Shown piece by piece: positions 33,782 through 42,855 of a stretch of 64,000 nucleotides of DNA. Made by a program: the position numbers and the translations under genes. The notes below the pieces were generated by a model, which saw nothing but the letters and a program-made list of their open reading frames with translations, had not been told where the DNA came from and searched no databases. Positions within the stretch are counted from its first letter, which is position 1. Each line of letters begins with the position of its first letter. Origin of the DNA: Henriciella marina DSM 19595 (GTDB lineage Bacteria > Pseudomonadota > Alphaproteobacteria > Caulobacterales > Hyphomonadaceae); contig NZ_AQXT01000002.1 in NCBI RefSeq assembly GCF_000376805.1, forward strand, positions 1,674,001-1,738,000. Reading direction: 5' to 3'.

Positions 33782-34827
33782 AATCCCGCAGGCCGCGGCA
33801 ATCCGGGTGAGCTAAGGCAGATCACTTTGAACCGGCTGCCGAGCTCAGCTGGATCGACCAGCCGCCGGACACCCTCATAGATATCTTCAGCGCGGCCCGG
33901 ATTGGCCTTGATCAGTGCCTGCATCCGCGCTTCGGCGCCAAGCGCCAGCAGGAACGGCCCCTGCTCCACCGGGCCAGCAACGTCCAGCCCGCGCTTTTGC
34001 GCAAGACGCGCCAGACGCGAAAAATCAACATCGACGGTGAGGTCGCTTTCGCCCGGCATCTCCAGCGGCCCGACCTGCTGACCGTCTTTGAACCCCCGCA
34101 ATGTGTCGCCCGGCGCATGGTCTGCAGGTCCGTAATCGACGAACAACGCGCGGCCCGGCGCTTTTGCAAAGGCCGCCTCTAGCGTCTCGCAAAGCGTATC
34201 GAGCGCTGGCTGGACCTCGACGCTGGCCTGGTCGTCGCCAGCCTCTGCCGAAAGCGCGCCGATCTGGTCTGTCGCCAGCCCAAAGGTCAGCTCCCCCGCG
34301 TCAGAAAGGCCAACGACACGCTCCAGCCAGCCATCCTTGCCACGCGCAAACTGGCGCGCTGGCAGGCAGTCCAACCACTCATTTGCGAGCAGCAGGAACG
34401 GCCGGTCCCCAAGCGTTTCAAATGCGCCAAGAAAGTCTGGATGAAATGGCGACAGCCTTGTCTTCTGCGCGGCGGCATAGACGGGGCTGGCTTCGCTGAT
34501 CGACAGGGCGAACCGGTCTCCGCCGCCCGCCTGACCGATGGCGCGCATCATGTCGTCCATCATCGTGCCGCGGCCCGCACCAATTTCTATCAGGTCAACC
34601 GGCTGCGGCGCGCCCATGGCCTGCCACTCATGCAGGCTCCAGAGGCCCAGCAATTCGCCGAAAACCTGGCTGATCTCCGGGGCGGTGATGAAGTCGCGGC
34701 CAATACCGGGCCGGGTGGCGTAATAGCCAAACTCCGGATCATGCAGGCACGTATTCATATAGGCGGTCACAGGCAGCGGCCCGCCCGCCTCGATGAGGGC
34801 CGTCAGCTTGGCCTTCAGATTTGTCAT
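33778..34827 (-). CDS. SAM-dependent methyltransferase, NDUFAF7/MidA family
   Basis: Protein arginine methyltransferase family; the mitochondrial member methylates the complex I subunit NDUFS2. Motifs: YMNTCLHDPEFGYYATRPGIGRDFITAPEISQVFGE (in parts, about 23-58), IEIGAGRGTMMDDMM as the SAM site (about 81-94) and VDYG near residue 235. Length 349. It overlaps lgt by ATGA, so the two are coupled, the usual lgt-midA order in Alphaproteobacteria. Respiratory target inferred from homology. Confidence 0.88.
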   Translation of the reverse strand: MTNLKAKLTALIEAGGPLPVTAYMNTCLHDPEFGYYATRPGIGRDFITAPEISQVFGELLGLWSLHEWQAMGAPQPVDLIEIGAGRGTMMDDMMRAIGQAGGGDRFALSISEASPVYAAAQKTRLSPFHPDFLGAFETLGDRPFLLLANEWLDCLPARQFARGKDGWLERVVGLSDAGELTFGLATDQIGALSAEAGDDQASVEVQPALDTLCETLEAAFAKAPGRALFVDYGPADHAPGDTLRGFKDGQQVGPLEMPGESDLTVDVDFSRLARLAQKRGLDVAGPVEQGPFLLALGAEARMQALIKANPGRAEDIYEGVRRLVDPAELGSRFKVICLSSPGLPRPAGF

Positions 34828-35771
34828 GCCCTCGCGGGGCCGGCCGGCGGTTTGCTAAGGCCATGCCAGACGAGAAACGCGCCGCCGATCCACATCGGGA
34901 GCGACAGGAGCTGGCCCATGGTCAGCCAGTCAGGCAGCACGCCAATTGTGAAACTGTCCGGCTCCCGGAACTGCTCGGAGATGGTCCGCCCGGCTGCATA
35001 GAAAAGCAGGAACATGCCAGCCGAAAGGCCGCGGCGCTTCAGCAGGCCGAACTTCCAGACAAGGATCGAGATGACGATGAGCGGCAGAAGGCCTTCCAGA
35101 AACGCCTCGTAGAGCTGGCTTGGATGGCGCGGCATCTCCGGTTCGCAAAGGCGATAGGCCGGATTCTGGTCGCGGCAATACACCCACTCATTCGCCTGCC
35201 AGTCATAGGCAGACGGTGTGCCACCCGTATAGGCTTCCGGAAACACCATGCCGAACGGGCCGTCCGTATGGCGGCCATAAAGCTCAGCATTGATGAAATT
35301 GGCGCAGCGGCCAAAGAATATGCCGATCGGGGCGACGACGCCTGCAATATCGGCCAGCGGCAACAGCTTCACCCCCCGCATCCTCGCGGCAATCACAATG
35401 GCGATGGCAACGCCAAGAAGCCCGCCATGAAAGGACATGCCGCCTTCCCAGATGCGCAGCAGGCCGAGCGGGTCGCGCTGAACGGTCTCAAACTGGAAGG
35501 GCAGCTGGTAGAAAAGGATATATCCGATCCGCCCGCCGAGGATCACGCCCAGCGTCACATAGAACAGGATGTCATCGATATCGTCTGGGGTCGCAGGGCT
35601 CTGCCCGCCCCATAGCCGCTCACGCTTCACCAGCATGACAGCATAGCGCCATCCAATGATCAGCCCGGCAATATAGGCGAGCGCGTACCAGCGGATCGGA
35701 AAGCTGCCAATCTCCACAAGCGCCGGGTTAAACTCCGGAAAGCTGAGGGCTGCTGTATAGAGTGCGTGCAT
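34824..35771 (-). CDS. lgt: Prolipoprotein diacylglyceryl transferase
   Basis: Inner-membrane enzyme adding diacylglycerol to the lipobox Cys of lipoproteins; it would act on the several lipoproteins in this window. The catalytic region GRCANFINAELYGRHTDG (about 162-180), the family motif SFHGGLLG (about 133-140) and seven membrane helices are visible. Length 315. ATG 35771. It overlaps the NDUFAF7-like gene. Confidence 0.95.
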   Translation of the reverse strand: MHALYTAALSFPEFNPALVEIGSFPIRWYALAYIAGLIIGWRYAVMLVKRERLWGGQSPATPDDIDDILFYVTLGVILGGRIGYILFYQLPFQFETVQRDPLGLLRIWEGGMSFHGGLLGVAIAIVIAARMRGVKLLPLADIAGVVAPIGIFFGRCANFINAELYGRHTDGPFGMVFPEAYTGGTPSAYDWQANEWVYCRDQNPAYRLCEPEMPRHPSQLYEAFLEGLLPLIVISILVWKFGLLKRRGLSAGMFLLFYAAGRTISEQFREPDSFTIGVLPDWLTMGQLLSLPMWIGGAFLVWHGLSKPPAGPARA

Positions 35772-35859
35772 CGCCTGTCTTTTCCCTGGGCTCGCCGTAG
35801 CCTATCTGTAGACGGACACCGGCTAGTCTCTCCCCTTAGTCGCGGCAAGGAGTAACCGC

Positions 35860-36105
35860 ATGGCCAATACAAATCCACTGTTCGATGACCTCGCAGGCCT
35901 GATGACCGGCGCCATGGGCGCGGCGCGCTCGGCCAGCGAAGAGGCCCGCACCGCCATGCAGTCGCGGGTTCGCGAGTTCATCGCCGACATGGACCTCGTC
36001 GAACGCGACGAGGTTGAAGCGCTTCGGGCCATCGCCATCAGCGCGCTCGAAAAGGTCGAAGCGCTGGAAAGCCGTGTCGAGGCGCTTGAAAAGAAATCCG
36101 GCTGA
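35860..36105 (+). CDS. ubiK: UbiK-family accessory factor (BMFP domain)
   Basis: 81-residue protein with an amphipathic N-terminal helix (FDDLAGLMTGAMGAA) and a C-terminal coiled coil (VEALRAIAISALEKVEALESR), the BMFP (formerly DUF526) arrangement. UbiK binds UbiJ and helps the aerobic ubiquinone biosynthesis complex. AAGGAG lies eight bases before ATG 35860. It is divergent from lgt, and its stop abuts modC's. Confidence 0.85.
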   Translation: MANTNPLFDDLAGLMTGAMGAARSASEEARTAMQSRVREFIADMDLVERDEVEALRAIAISALEKVEALESRVEALEKKSG

Positions 36106-37206
36106 TCAGCGAAAGTCGCCTGCCAGCCGGACGCTCTTCATGAGTGCATGGACGCTCTGCCCCGGCTGAAGACCCAGCTCCACGAGGGCCGCCCGCGTGA
36201 TTTGTGCGCGAATGATTTCGCCCCCGATCGCCAGATCGACCAGCGCATCTGCGCTATCATCCCGCGACACGATCCGCGCCACCTCTGCTGGCAGGACATT
36301 GCGGATCGACATCCGCCCCGGGCGATCAACCGCAATCGCAACGTCGCGCGCGTCTATGAAGAGGCGCACCCTGTCGCCTTCGCGCGCGGTTTCGCTCGCC
36401 GGCAAGAACACCGCCGCACCGCCTGCCTCAAGCTGCATGAGCCCGCCGCCCGCATCCAGGCGGGCAATGCGCGCATCGACCAGGGAGGCGGGCCCTGCCC
36501 CTTCCGAGAGCGGGCCAAGATCAAGCTCCCGTCCAATCTCGGCAACCGGCCCGCGCGCCATCACGCGCCCCCCCTCCATCACGACGATCTGTGAGGCCAG
36601 CGCAGCGACCTCTTCCAGATCATGGCTGACATAGAGAACCGGGCAGTTTGAGCGCTGCGGCAGGTCCCTCAGAAATGGCAGGATCGCCCGGCGCGCCGCC
36701 CGGTCCAGCCCCGTCAGTGGCTCATCCAGCAACAACACATCCGGGCAAGACAATACCGCACGCGCCAGCGCGACCCGCCGGCTTTCACCGCCGGAAAGTG
36801 AGCCAGCGCCCCGATCCAGCAACGGACGCACGCCAAACGCATCGACCACACCCTCGAAATCAGGCGAGAGACCAGCCTTCGAGGCACGGCAGGCGGCGAA
36901 ATCGAGGTTGCCCCGCACATCGAGATGGCTAAAGAGCCGCGCATCCTGAAAGACATAGGCAGCGCCGCGCCGATGGACCGGGACAAAGGTCTTCGTTGCC
37001 GCATCCTGCCACACCGTATCGCCAAACCAAATGACCCCGCTCGCAGACGGCTCCAGCCCTGCAATCGTGCGCAGCAACGTCGTCTTGCCGCTGCCGCTCG
37101 GCCCGAAAACCGCCGTCACGCCCTCCAGCATCAGCGTTTCATCAACCTTCAGGCTGAACCCCTGGCGCGTCACCGCGACATCAAGATGAAGCTGATCAAC
37201 TGACAC
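36106..37206 (-). CDS. modC: Molybdate ABC transporter ATP-binding protein
   Basis: ABC ATPase energising molybdate uptake. Walker A GPSGSGKTT, signature LSGGESRRVALARA and Walker B VLLLDEPLTGLD are present, followed by a C-terminal TOBE/MOP domain (about 275-365) that binds oxyanion. Start GTG 37206 overlaps the modB stop, so the two are coupled; an in-frame upstream extension to 37371 has no support. Length 366. Confidence 0.93.
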   Translation of the reverse strand: MSVDQLHLDVAVTRQGFSLKVDETLMLEGVTAVFGPSGSGKTTLLRTIAGLEPSASGVIWFGDTVWQDAATKTFVPVHRRGAAYVFQDARLFSHLDVRGNLDFAACRASKAGLSPDFEGVVDAFGVRPLLDRGAGSLSGGESRRVALARAVLSCPDVLLLDEPLTGLDRAARRAILPFLRDLPQRSNCPVLYVSHDLEEVAALASQIVVMEGGRVMARGPVAEIGRELDLGPLSEGAGPASLVDARIARLDAGGGLMQLEAGGAAVFLPASETAREGDRVRLFIDARDVAIAVDRPGRMSIRNVLPAEVARIVSRDDSADALVDLAIGGEIIRAQITRAALVELGLQPGQSVHALMKSVRLAGDFR

Positions 37207-37870
37207 GGAGACGGTAGCTCCTGTTGAGGGTGTAAACCCCGACCAGCACGACAAAGGAGAACACCAGAAGCCCGGCCGAGAGGATATGCGCCTCGGCATA
37301 TTCAATCGACTCGACATGTTCATAGATCGCGATGGAGATGACCCGCGTGCGCTCTGGAATGTTGCCGCCAACCATCAGCACCACGCCAAACTCCCCGATT
37401 GTATGTGCAAAGGTCAGGACGCAGGCCGTCAGGATGCCCCGCGCCGATTGCGGCAGCAGCACCGTCCAGATCGCATCCAGTTTTGAGGCGCGGAGCGTCG
37501 CCGCAGCTTCCAGTGGTCCGCGCCCGACCGCTTCGAAGGCCGACTGCAGCGGCTGCACCATGAAGGGCAGCGAATAGATGACCGAGCCAATGACCAGCCC
37601 TGCAAAGGAAAAGCTGAGCGTGCCGCCCGTCAGGCTGACCCAGGCCCCGCCAAGCGGCGCGGACGGGTTCATCAGCAAAAGAAGATAGAAACCAATCACC
37701 GTCGGCGGCAGGACCAGCGGCAAGGCTGTCACCGCCTCGACGACAGGCTTCACGCGCGAACGGGTGGACGCCAGCCAGTAGGCAAGCGGCACACCTGCAA
37801 GAAGCAGGATCACCGTCGTGACCGCTGCCAGTTGCAGGCTGAGGAGGACCGGCCCGAGATCAGGCATCAC
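37196..37870 (-). CDS. modB: Molybdate ABC transporter permease
   Basis: 224-residue inner-membrane permease with about five helices and the ABC-coupling (EAA) loop containing GRGPLEAAATLRASK followed by VLLPQSARGI. The ALPLVLPPTVIGFYLLLL segment is characteristic of ModB/CysT. It overlaps modC and starts 3 bp after modA's stop, so the three form one operon. Confidence 0.93.
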   Translation of the reverse strand: MMPDLGPVLLSLQLAAVTTVILLLAGVPLAYWLASTRSRVKPVVEAVTALPLVLPPTVIGFYLLLLMNPSAPLGGAWVSLTGGTLSFSFAGLVIGSVIYSLPFMVQPLQSAFEAVGRGPLEAAATLRASKLDAIWTVLLPQSARGILTACVLTFAHTIGEFGVVLMVGGNIPERTRVISIAIYEHVESIEYAEAHILSAGLLVFSFVVLVGVYTLNRSYRLRVS

Positions 37871-37873
37871 GTC

Positions 37874-38653
37874 TCAGCCGTCGCCATAGCCATGCTCACG
37901 CATGATGGCGCGGGCTTTTTCCCCGCGAAGAAAGGTAATGAAATCCAGCGCGGCGTCATTGCCAGCTGCGTGGCGCATCAGCACGAGGTCCTGCCGGATC
38001 GGATCGTGGAGCTTGTCCGGCACGGTCCATACACCGCCCTTTCCGGCCATCGCCTCCGATGACGCTTGAGAGGCAGCCACAAAGCCGAGCTCCGCATTGC
38101 CGCTGGCAACCAGCGCCAGCGCCTGTCCCACATTCTGTCCAAACACTTTCCTTTCGGATAGCGCTTCGCTCAGGCCAAGCGCCTCAACCGTTTGACTGGC
38201 CGCTGCGCCATAAGGCGCAAGATCGGGGTTCGCCATGGCGAGCGCGCGGAAGTCGCCTGCGCGCAGGACAGCCTCGCCATCCAACTCGCCGGTGTCTGCA
38301 TCCGGCATCCAAAGGACCAGCCGCCCGGTCGCAAAGGTAAACTGAGTTCCAGCCATGCCGCGCCCGGTCTCGACAAGCCGCCTTGGCCGGTCACGATCAG
38401 CGGCAAGGAAAACATCGAAAGGCGCGCCATTTTCGATCTGCGAGTAAAGCTGGCCGGTCGATCCTGACGAAATCGAGACATCGTACCCGGTTTCTGCCTC
38501 GAACTCAGCCTCTAGTGCTTTTGCCGTTTCAAGAAAATTTGTCGCCACAGCGACCATCACATCGCCGCGATGCGGCTGGCTGCAGGCTGCGACCAGTGCA
38601 AGCGACAGGGTGAGGGCGACCCCGGCACATCTGATCCAGCGCAATCTTGACAT
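37874..38653 (-). CDS. modA: Molybdate-binding protein
   Basis: Periplasmic binding protein. The signal is MSRLRWIRCAGVALTLSLALVAACS in composition, with Cys24 in a lipobox-like site, so it may be lipid-anchored. Core motifs AVATNFLETAKALEAEFE, SSGSTGQLYSQIENGAPFDVFLAAD (in parts) and ALDFITFL fit ModA. No ModE-type repressor gene or clear Mo-box was seen. The divergent gap to ybjN (38654-38877) contains no gene. Confidence 0.92.
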   Translation of the reverse strand: MSRLRWIRCAGVALTLSLALVAACSQPHRGDVMVAVATNFLETAKALEAEFEAETGYDVSISSGSTGQLYSQIENGAPFDVFLAADRDRPRRLVETGRGMAGTQFTFATGRLVLWMPDADTGELDGEAVLRAGDFRALAMANPDLAPYGAAASQTVEALGLSEALSERKVFGQNVGQALALVASGNAELGFVAASQASSEAMAGKGGVWTVPDKLHDPIRQDLVLMRHAAGNDAALDFITFLRGEKARAIMREHGYGDG

Positions 38654-38877
38654 TTCAATGGTCTAGCACCCAGCCCGAGGTCCAGCAACGCTTGGTGCGA
38701 TCGGCCTGGGCGCTGCTGATACAGCTGTGCTGAGCGTTTGAAACCCGCACATAGGCGTGCGAGGGAATGCGGTCAGGCTTCCACAAGTGAAAAGGGAGTT
38801 CAGGTTGCAGGGGTCTGCCCCCATGTTACCGTCCCGGCCAGTGGCGGCTTGCCACGCTGATTCGGAGGAAATCGCCG

Positions 38878-39381
38878 ATGAGCCTCAATCTCGAACAATC
38901 TCACGACCTTGGCGGCGACCCGCTCGACATGGTCGAAGCTTGCCTCGAACATGCGGGCTGGGAACACCAGCGCGACGACGATGCAGCGGTCCAGTGCATT
39001 GCACAGACCCGCTGGGGCGAAATGGGCGCACTGATCGCGTCGCGCCGCGAACCTCCAGCCCTCCACTTTACCGTGACGCTTGATCTCAAACCGACCGCCG
39101 CCCGGACAAACGCTATTGCGAAGCTGGTCCTGATGGCGAATGAGCGCCTCTGGCTTGGCCACTTCGACTACTGGTTTGAGGACAACCTCCTCCTATTCCG
39201 TCACACCCTGCCAATGCTCGACCGGATCGAACCTGAAGAAGGCGAAATCCGCGCGGTGATCGCAGCGGCGACCGATGCGATCAACATGTTCGTGCCCGCC
39301 TTCAATTTCGTGATCTGGGCCGGAAAAACGCCTGAAGAAGCCATCGACGCGGCGATGTTCGAAACCGATGGCGAGGCCTGA
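38878..39381 (+). CDS. YbjN domain-containing protein
   Basis: 167-residue soluble protein of the YbjN (type III secretion chaperone-like) family: an N-terminal helix, the strand TRWGEMGALIASRRE, FTVTLDLKP, then helices with NERLWLGHFDYWFEDNLLLFRH. Role unclear; in E. coli overexpression affects stress and motility. CGGAGGAAAT precedes ATG 38878. It overlaps the proC start by 14 bases, so the pair is coupled. Confidence 0.8.
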   Translation: MSLNLEQSHDLGGDPLDMVEACLEHAGWEHQRDDDAAVQCIAQTRWGEMGALIASRREPPALHFTVTLDLKPTAARTNAIAKLVLMANERLWLGHFDYWFEDNLLLFRHTLPMLDRIEPEEGEIRAVIAAATDAINMFVPAFNFVIWAGKTPEEAIDAAMFETDGEA

Positions 39382-40174
39382 GCCCGGACTGACGCTAGTT
39401 GGCGGTGGCCGTATGGGCTCTGCCCTGGCTGGCGGCTGGATCAAGTCCGGCTATGAAGGCCCGATTGCCGTTTTTGCGCCAAGGCCATCCGATCTGGTCA
39501 GGTCTTGGGAAAATGACGGCAAGATCCGCCTTAATCCTGATTCAGCTACGGCCAGCACACTTGTCATCGCGGTGAAACCGCAAATTTTTCCGAAAATTCT
39601 CGATGAACTTCGCACCCTGGTCGGGCCGAACACGCTTGTCCTGTCGGTTATGGCTGGCATCACCTTGTCATCACTCGCCGACAAGCTCGGCACGAAGCGG
39701 GTGGCCCGCGCCATGCCGAACACGCCCGGTCTTGTTGGCGAAGGCATGACGCTGCTCTGCCTGCCGGAGGACGCTGAAGACGACGACGCAGCCTATCTGC
39801 GCGAGCTACTCACCCCGCTTGGCGCCGTCGAAGGCCCGCTCGGCGAGAACCAGCTTTCTGCCGCCACAGCCATTTCCGGCTGCGGCCCGGCCTACGCTTT
39901 CCTTCTTGCTGAAGTCATGGCGGCGGCAGGCGAGGCCAGGGGTCTCCCCCGTGATCTCGCCCTTCGTCTTGCGCAGAAAACCGTGCAAGGCGCAGGCGCG
40001 TTGATGATGGAGAGCGAGGACCCGCCGTCGACCCTTCGCGAGAACGTCACCTCGCCCGGCGGTGTCACCAAGGCAGCGCTGGACGTCTTGATGCGCGAGG
40101 GCGCGATGCCATCTCTCATGAAGGAGGCGGTCGATGCTGCGATCAAGCGCGACCGCGAACTTTCAGGAGACTGA
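39368..40174 (+). CDS. proC: Pyrroline-5-carboxylate reductase
   Basis: NAD(P)H-dependent last step of proline synthesis. N-terminal Rossmann motif LVGGGRMGSALAGGWI (about 10-25), AMPNTPGLVGEG, SGCGPAYAFLLAEVM and the signature LRENVTSPGGVTKAALDVL are all present. Length 268. ATG 39368 lies inside the 3' end of the ybjN gene. The TetR-like gene follows after 3 bp. Confidence 0.95.
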   Translation: MARPEPGLTLVGGGRMGSALAGGWIKSGYEGPIAVFAPRPSDLVRSWENDGKIRLNPDSATASTLVIAVKPQIFPKILDELRTLVGPNTLVLSVMAGITLSSLADKLGTKRVARAMPNTPGLVGEGMTLLCLPEDAEDDDAAYLRELLTPLGAVEGPLGENQLSAATAISGCGPAYAFLLAEVMAAAGEARGLPRDLALRLAQKTVQGAGALMMESEDPPSTLRENVTSPGGVTKAALDVLMREGAMPSLMKEAVDAAIKRDRELSGD

Positions 40175-40177
40175 CAC

Positions 40178-40837
40178 ATGAACGATGCGCGCAAGGACCT
40201 ACTCAACCAGGGCGTTGAGGCCGCGCTCGATCTTGGCAAGACAATCGACTGGCGCGACATAACGCTAAGCGCCATTGCAGAGCGCGCCGGCCTGTCGCTG
40301 AAGGATTTCCACGGCGTCGCCGACAAGGCGAAGATTTCCGATGCCGTTGAAGCCTGGCTCGACGAGGCCATGAGCGAAGGCTCGACCAGCGACGACGAAA
40401 CCCCGCGCACCCGCCTCTTCGATGTCATCATGATGCGCTTCGACAGGATGGAAGAGCACCGCAATGCGCTCGTCTCGCTTCAGGAATGGCGCCAGACACA
40501 ACCGGCGCGCCTGCTAAACCTGCTGTCTGCCCGCCAGGCCACCGCCAGCTGGGCGCTTGCCTGTTCGGGCCTCGATGGCGCAGGCGACCTGCCAACACCT
40601 CTCCGCACGACCGCCGTCGCCTGGGCTGTCGCTCAGGCCGAGATCGCGTGGCGCAAGGAAGACAGCGCAGACATGTCGCGCACCATGGCAAAGCTTGACG
40701 GCGAGCTGCGCAAGATGGAAGAGCGGGCCGGCTGGATCAAAGGGCGCTTCGGCAAGCGCAAACCGGACAGCGACAGCGGCGCCGACATACAGACCTCGGC
40801 CGCCGATGAACCCACCACAGAACATCAGCCGAGCTAG
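40178..40837 (+). CDS. TetR-like/COQ9-like helical protein
   Basis: 219 residues. The N-terminal 50 residues (QGVEAALDLGKTIDWRDITLSAIAERAGLSLKDFHGVADKAKISDA, in parts) form a TetR-type helix-turn-helix; the rest is helical with a basic and acidic tail (KGRFGKRKPDSDS). A COQ9-like lipid-binding protein is the alternative reading, as such proteins descend from TetR folds and UbiK is nearby. Three bases separate it from proC. Confidence 0.55.
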   Translation: MNDARKDLLNQGVEAALDLGKTIDWRDITLSAIAERAGLSLKDFHGVADKAKISDAVEAWLDEAMSEGSTSDDETPRTRLFDVIMMRFDRMEEHRNALVSLQEWRQTQPARLLNLLSARQATASWALACSGLDGAGDLPTPLRTTAVAWAVAQAEIAWRKEDSADMSRTMAKLDGELRKMEERAGWIKGRFGKRKPDSDSGADIQTSAADEPTTEHQPS

Positions 40838-40846
40838 GCCCGAAAA

Positions 40847-41629
40847 TTGGATACAGTCCCTCACGTCTTCGCCCCGCACCTTGCCAGCATGAATGGCATT
40901 CGCCACGGTTTTTTTGGCCGCCGCGGCGGGGTCTCAGGCGGAATCTACGACAGTCTGAATGTCGGGACCGGGTCCGATGACAAGCCAAAGTCAATCATGC
41001 GCAACCGTGCCATTGTCGCCGAAACCATTGGCGCGATTGGCCCGCAGACGCTGCTCTCCTGCCATCAGCACCATTCCGACACCGCCATCCTCGCCACCAT
41101 GCCCTGGGACGAACAGAACCGGCCAATGGCGGACGGCATGGTCTGCAACGTGCCGGGCATCGCGCTCTGCATCCTGACGGCCGATTGCGTGCCGGTTCTT
41201 CTCGCTGACCGCAAGGCGAACGTTATCGGTGCCTGCCATGCCGGCTGGAAAGGGGCACTGGACGGCATCTGCGAGGCCACCATCGCCAAGATGGAAGAGT
41301 CCGGCGCCACCCGAAAGAATATCTACGCCGCCGTCGGGCCCTGCATTGGTCAGAAAAGCTATGAGGTCGGCCCCGAATTTCGCGACATCTTCATGGAAAA
41401 GGCGCCCTGGAGCGCAAACCTCTTCCACGCAGGCGAAGGCGACCGCTTCCACTTCAACATCGAGACCTTCGTGAAGAACCGGCTGGTCAAGGCTGGCCTC
41501 GCCTTTGTCGACGTCATCGGACACGACACGTGCGAGCTGGAAGGCGTGTATTTCTCCAACCGCCGCCGCAATCATTTCAATCAACCAGACTATGGCCGCC
41601 AGGCCTCGGTCATCATGCTGGAAGACTAG
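40847..41629 (+). CDS. pgeF: Multicopper/zinc purine-nucleoside-phosphorylase-like protein (PgeF/YfiH)
   Basis: Member of the YfiH/laccase-domain family, peptidoglycan-editing factor or purine nucleoside phosphorylase. Motifs: GIRHGFFGRRGGVSGG, SCHQHHSDTA, LTADCVPVLLAD, GACHAGWKGALDGI and VGPCIGQKSYEV, with their metal-ligand His and Cys. Length 260. Start TTG 40847 gives the usual N-terminal length; ATG 40889 is the fallback. It belongs by homology to the lgt/NDUFAF7 neighbourhood. Confidence 0.88.
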   Translation: MDTVPHVFAPHLASMNGIRHGFFGRRGGVSGGIYDSLNVGTGSDDKPKSIMRNRAIVAETIGAIGPQTLLSCHQHHSDTAILATMPWDEQNRPMADGMVCNVPGIALCILTADCVPVLLADRKANVIGACHAGWKGALDGICEATIAKMEESGATRKNIYAAVGPCIGQKSYEVGPEFRDIFMEKAPWSANLFHAGEGDRFHFNIETFVKNRLVKAGLAFVDVIGHDTCELEGVYFSNRRRNHFNQPDYGRQASVIMLED

Positions 41630-41642
41630 GTCTTCTGAGCGG

Positions 41643-41727
41643 CCTCGCTCTTCGACAGGCTAAGGGTTAGCCGTCATCAACCGCCGAGAAATAAGCGCAT
41701 CCTCATCCTGAGCCTGTCGAAGGATGA
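41643..41727. repeat. Intergenic palindromic repeat (REP-like)
   Basis: Left arm CTCTTCGACAGGCTAAGG (about 41647-41664) and right arm CCTGAGCCTGTCGAAGG (about 41707-41723) are imperfect inverted repeats. The sequence CCTGAGCCTGTCGAAGG recurs widely in alphaproteobacterial intergenic DNA. The arms resemble the repeat at 48738. The gap 41630-41828 before prs holds no gene. Confidence 0.6.
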
Positions 41728-41828
41728 AATGTGTGAACGTTCGGGTCACCTGCACCCTTTTTCTTGCGACTCTCATCCCCGTGCGCCAAAAGCACCGAAA
41801 CTGATCTCCAGGGAAGGCCGACCCCGCG

Positions 41829-42761
41829 ATGAAACTTATTACCTGCAACGCGAACCGCCCGCTCGCCGAAGCCATTGCCGACCATCTCGACTGCCCGCTC
41901 TCCAAGGCCGAGATCAAGAATTTCGCCGATGACGAGATTTTCGTCCGCATCAATGAGAACGTCCGCGGTGAGGATGTTTTCCTGATCCAGTCGACCTCAA
42001 AGCCTGCAAACGACAATCTGATGGAGCTGCTGATCGCCATCGACGCGCTGACCCGCGCCTCGGCAGAACGCATCACGGCGGTCATCCCCTATTTCGGCTA
42101 TGCCCGTCAGGACCGAAAAACCGATGGCCGCACGCCCATCTCCGCCAAGCTGGTGGCAAACCTCATCTCGACCGCAGGCGCCGACCGCGTGCTGACGATG
42201 GATCTCCACGCCGGCCAGATCCAGGGCTTCTTCGATGTGCCGACAGACAATCTCGTCGCCATGCCTGTGATCGAAAAAGACATCCGCATGACCCATAATG
42301 GCGCCGACCTTATGGTTGTCTCGCCAGACGTCGGCGGCGTGGTCCGGGCCCGCAACCTTGCCAACCGGCTCGGCTGCGACCTTGCCATCGTCGACAAGCG
42401 CCGCCCGGTTGCTGGCCAGTCGGAAGTCATGAACATCATTGGCGATGTCAGTGGACGCCGCTGCATCCTGGTCGATGATATCTGCGACTCCGGTGGCACG
42501 CTTGTGAACGCTGCCAAGGCGCTGAAAGATCAGGGCGCCGTCGGCGTCAGCGCCTATGTCACGCACGGCGTCCTGTCTAACAATGCCGTCAAGCGCATCG
42601 AGGCCTCGGTGATGGACGAGATCGTCATCTGCGACACGATCCGGCCGACAGAAGAAGACTTCCAGTCTGACAGCCTGCGCGTCCTTTCGGTCGCGCCGCT
42701 GCTGGGCGAGGCGATCCGCCGTATCGCAAACAATGAGAGTGTCTCTAAACTCTTTGACTGA
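41829..42761 (+). CDS. prs: Ribose-phosphate pyrophosphokinase
   Basis: Makes PRPP from ribose 5-phosphate and ATP for nucleotide, His and NAD synthesis. The catalytic loop [18 protein letters not shown], the [12 protein letters not shown] motif, and the PRPP-binding loop [15 protein letters not shown] are visible. Length 310. ATG 41829. First gene of a prs, aldehyde dehydrogenase, rplY, pth, ychF run. Confidence 0.96.
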   Translation: MKLITCNANRPLAEAIADHLDCPLSKAEIKNFADDEIFVRINENVRGEDVFLIQSTSKPANDNLMELLIAIDALTRASAERITAVIPYFGYARQDRKTDGRTPISAKLVANLISTAGADRVLTMDLHAGQIQGFFDVPTDNLVAMPVIEKDIRMTHNGADLMVVSPDVGGVVRARNLANRLGCDLAIVDKRRPVAGQSEVMNIIGDVSGRRCILVDDICDSGGTLVNAAKALKDQGAVGVSAYVTHGVLSNNAVKRIEASVMDEIVICDTIRPTEEDFQSDSLRVLSVAPLLGEAIRRIANNESVSKLFD

Positions 42762-42855
42762 CCTGCAATGCAGGTATGGACCATCCTTCTGGAACGTCCG
42801 GTCCCTTCTTCGTGTTGGTTAAACAGCACATCAAGCAAGAAGAAAGGGCCAGTAA

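Noticed and set aside
38654-38877. Possible small RNA or Mo-box in the modA-ybjN gap
   Set aside because: Only weak complementarity (CCCAG...CTGGG) was seen; no ModE-type site or terminator.
42761-42775. ACCTGCAATGCAGGT palindrome after prs
   Set aside because: It has no T-run and short arms; a minor feature with no clear role.
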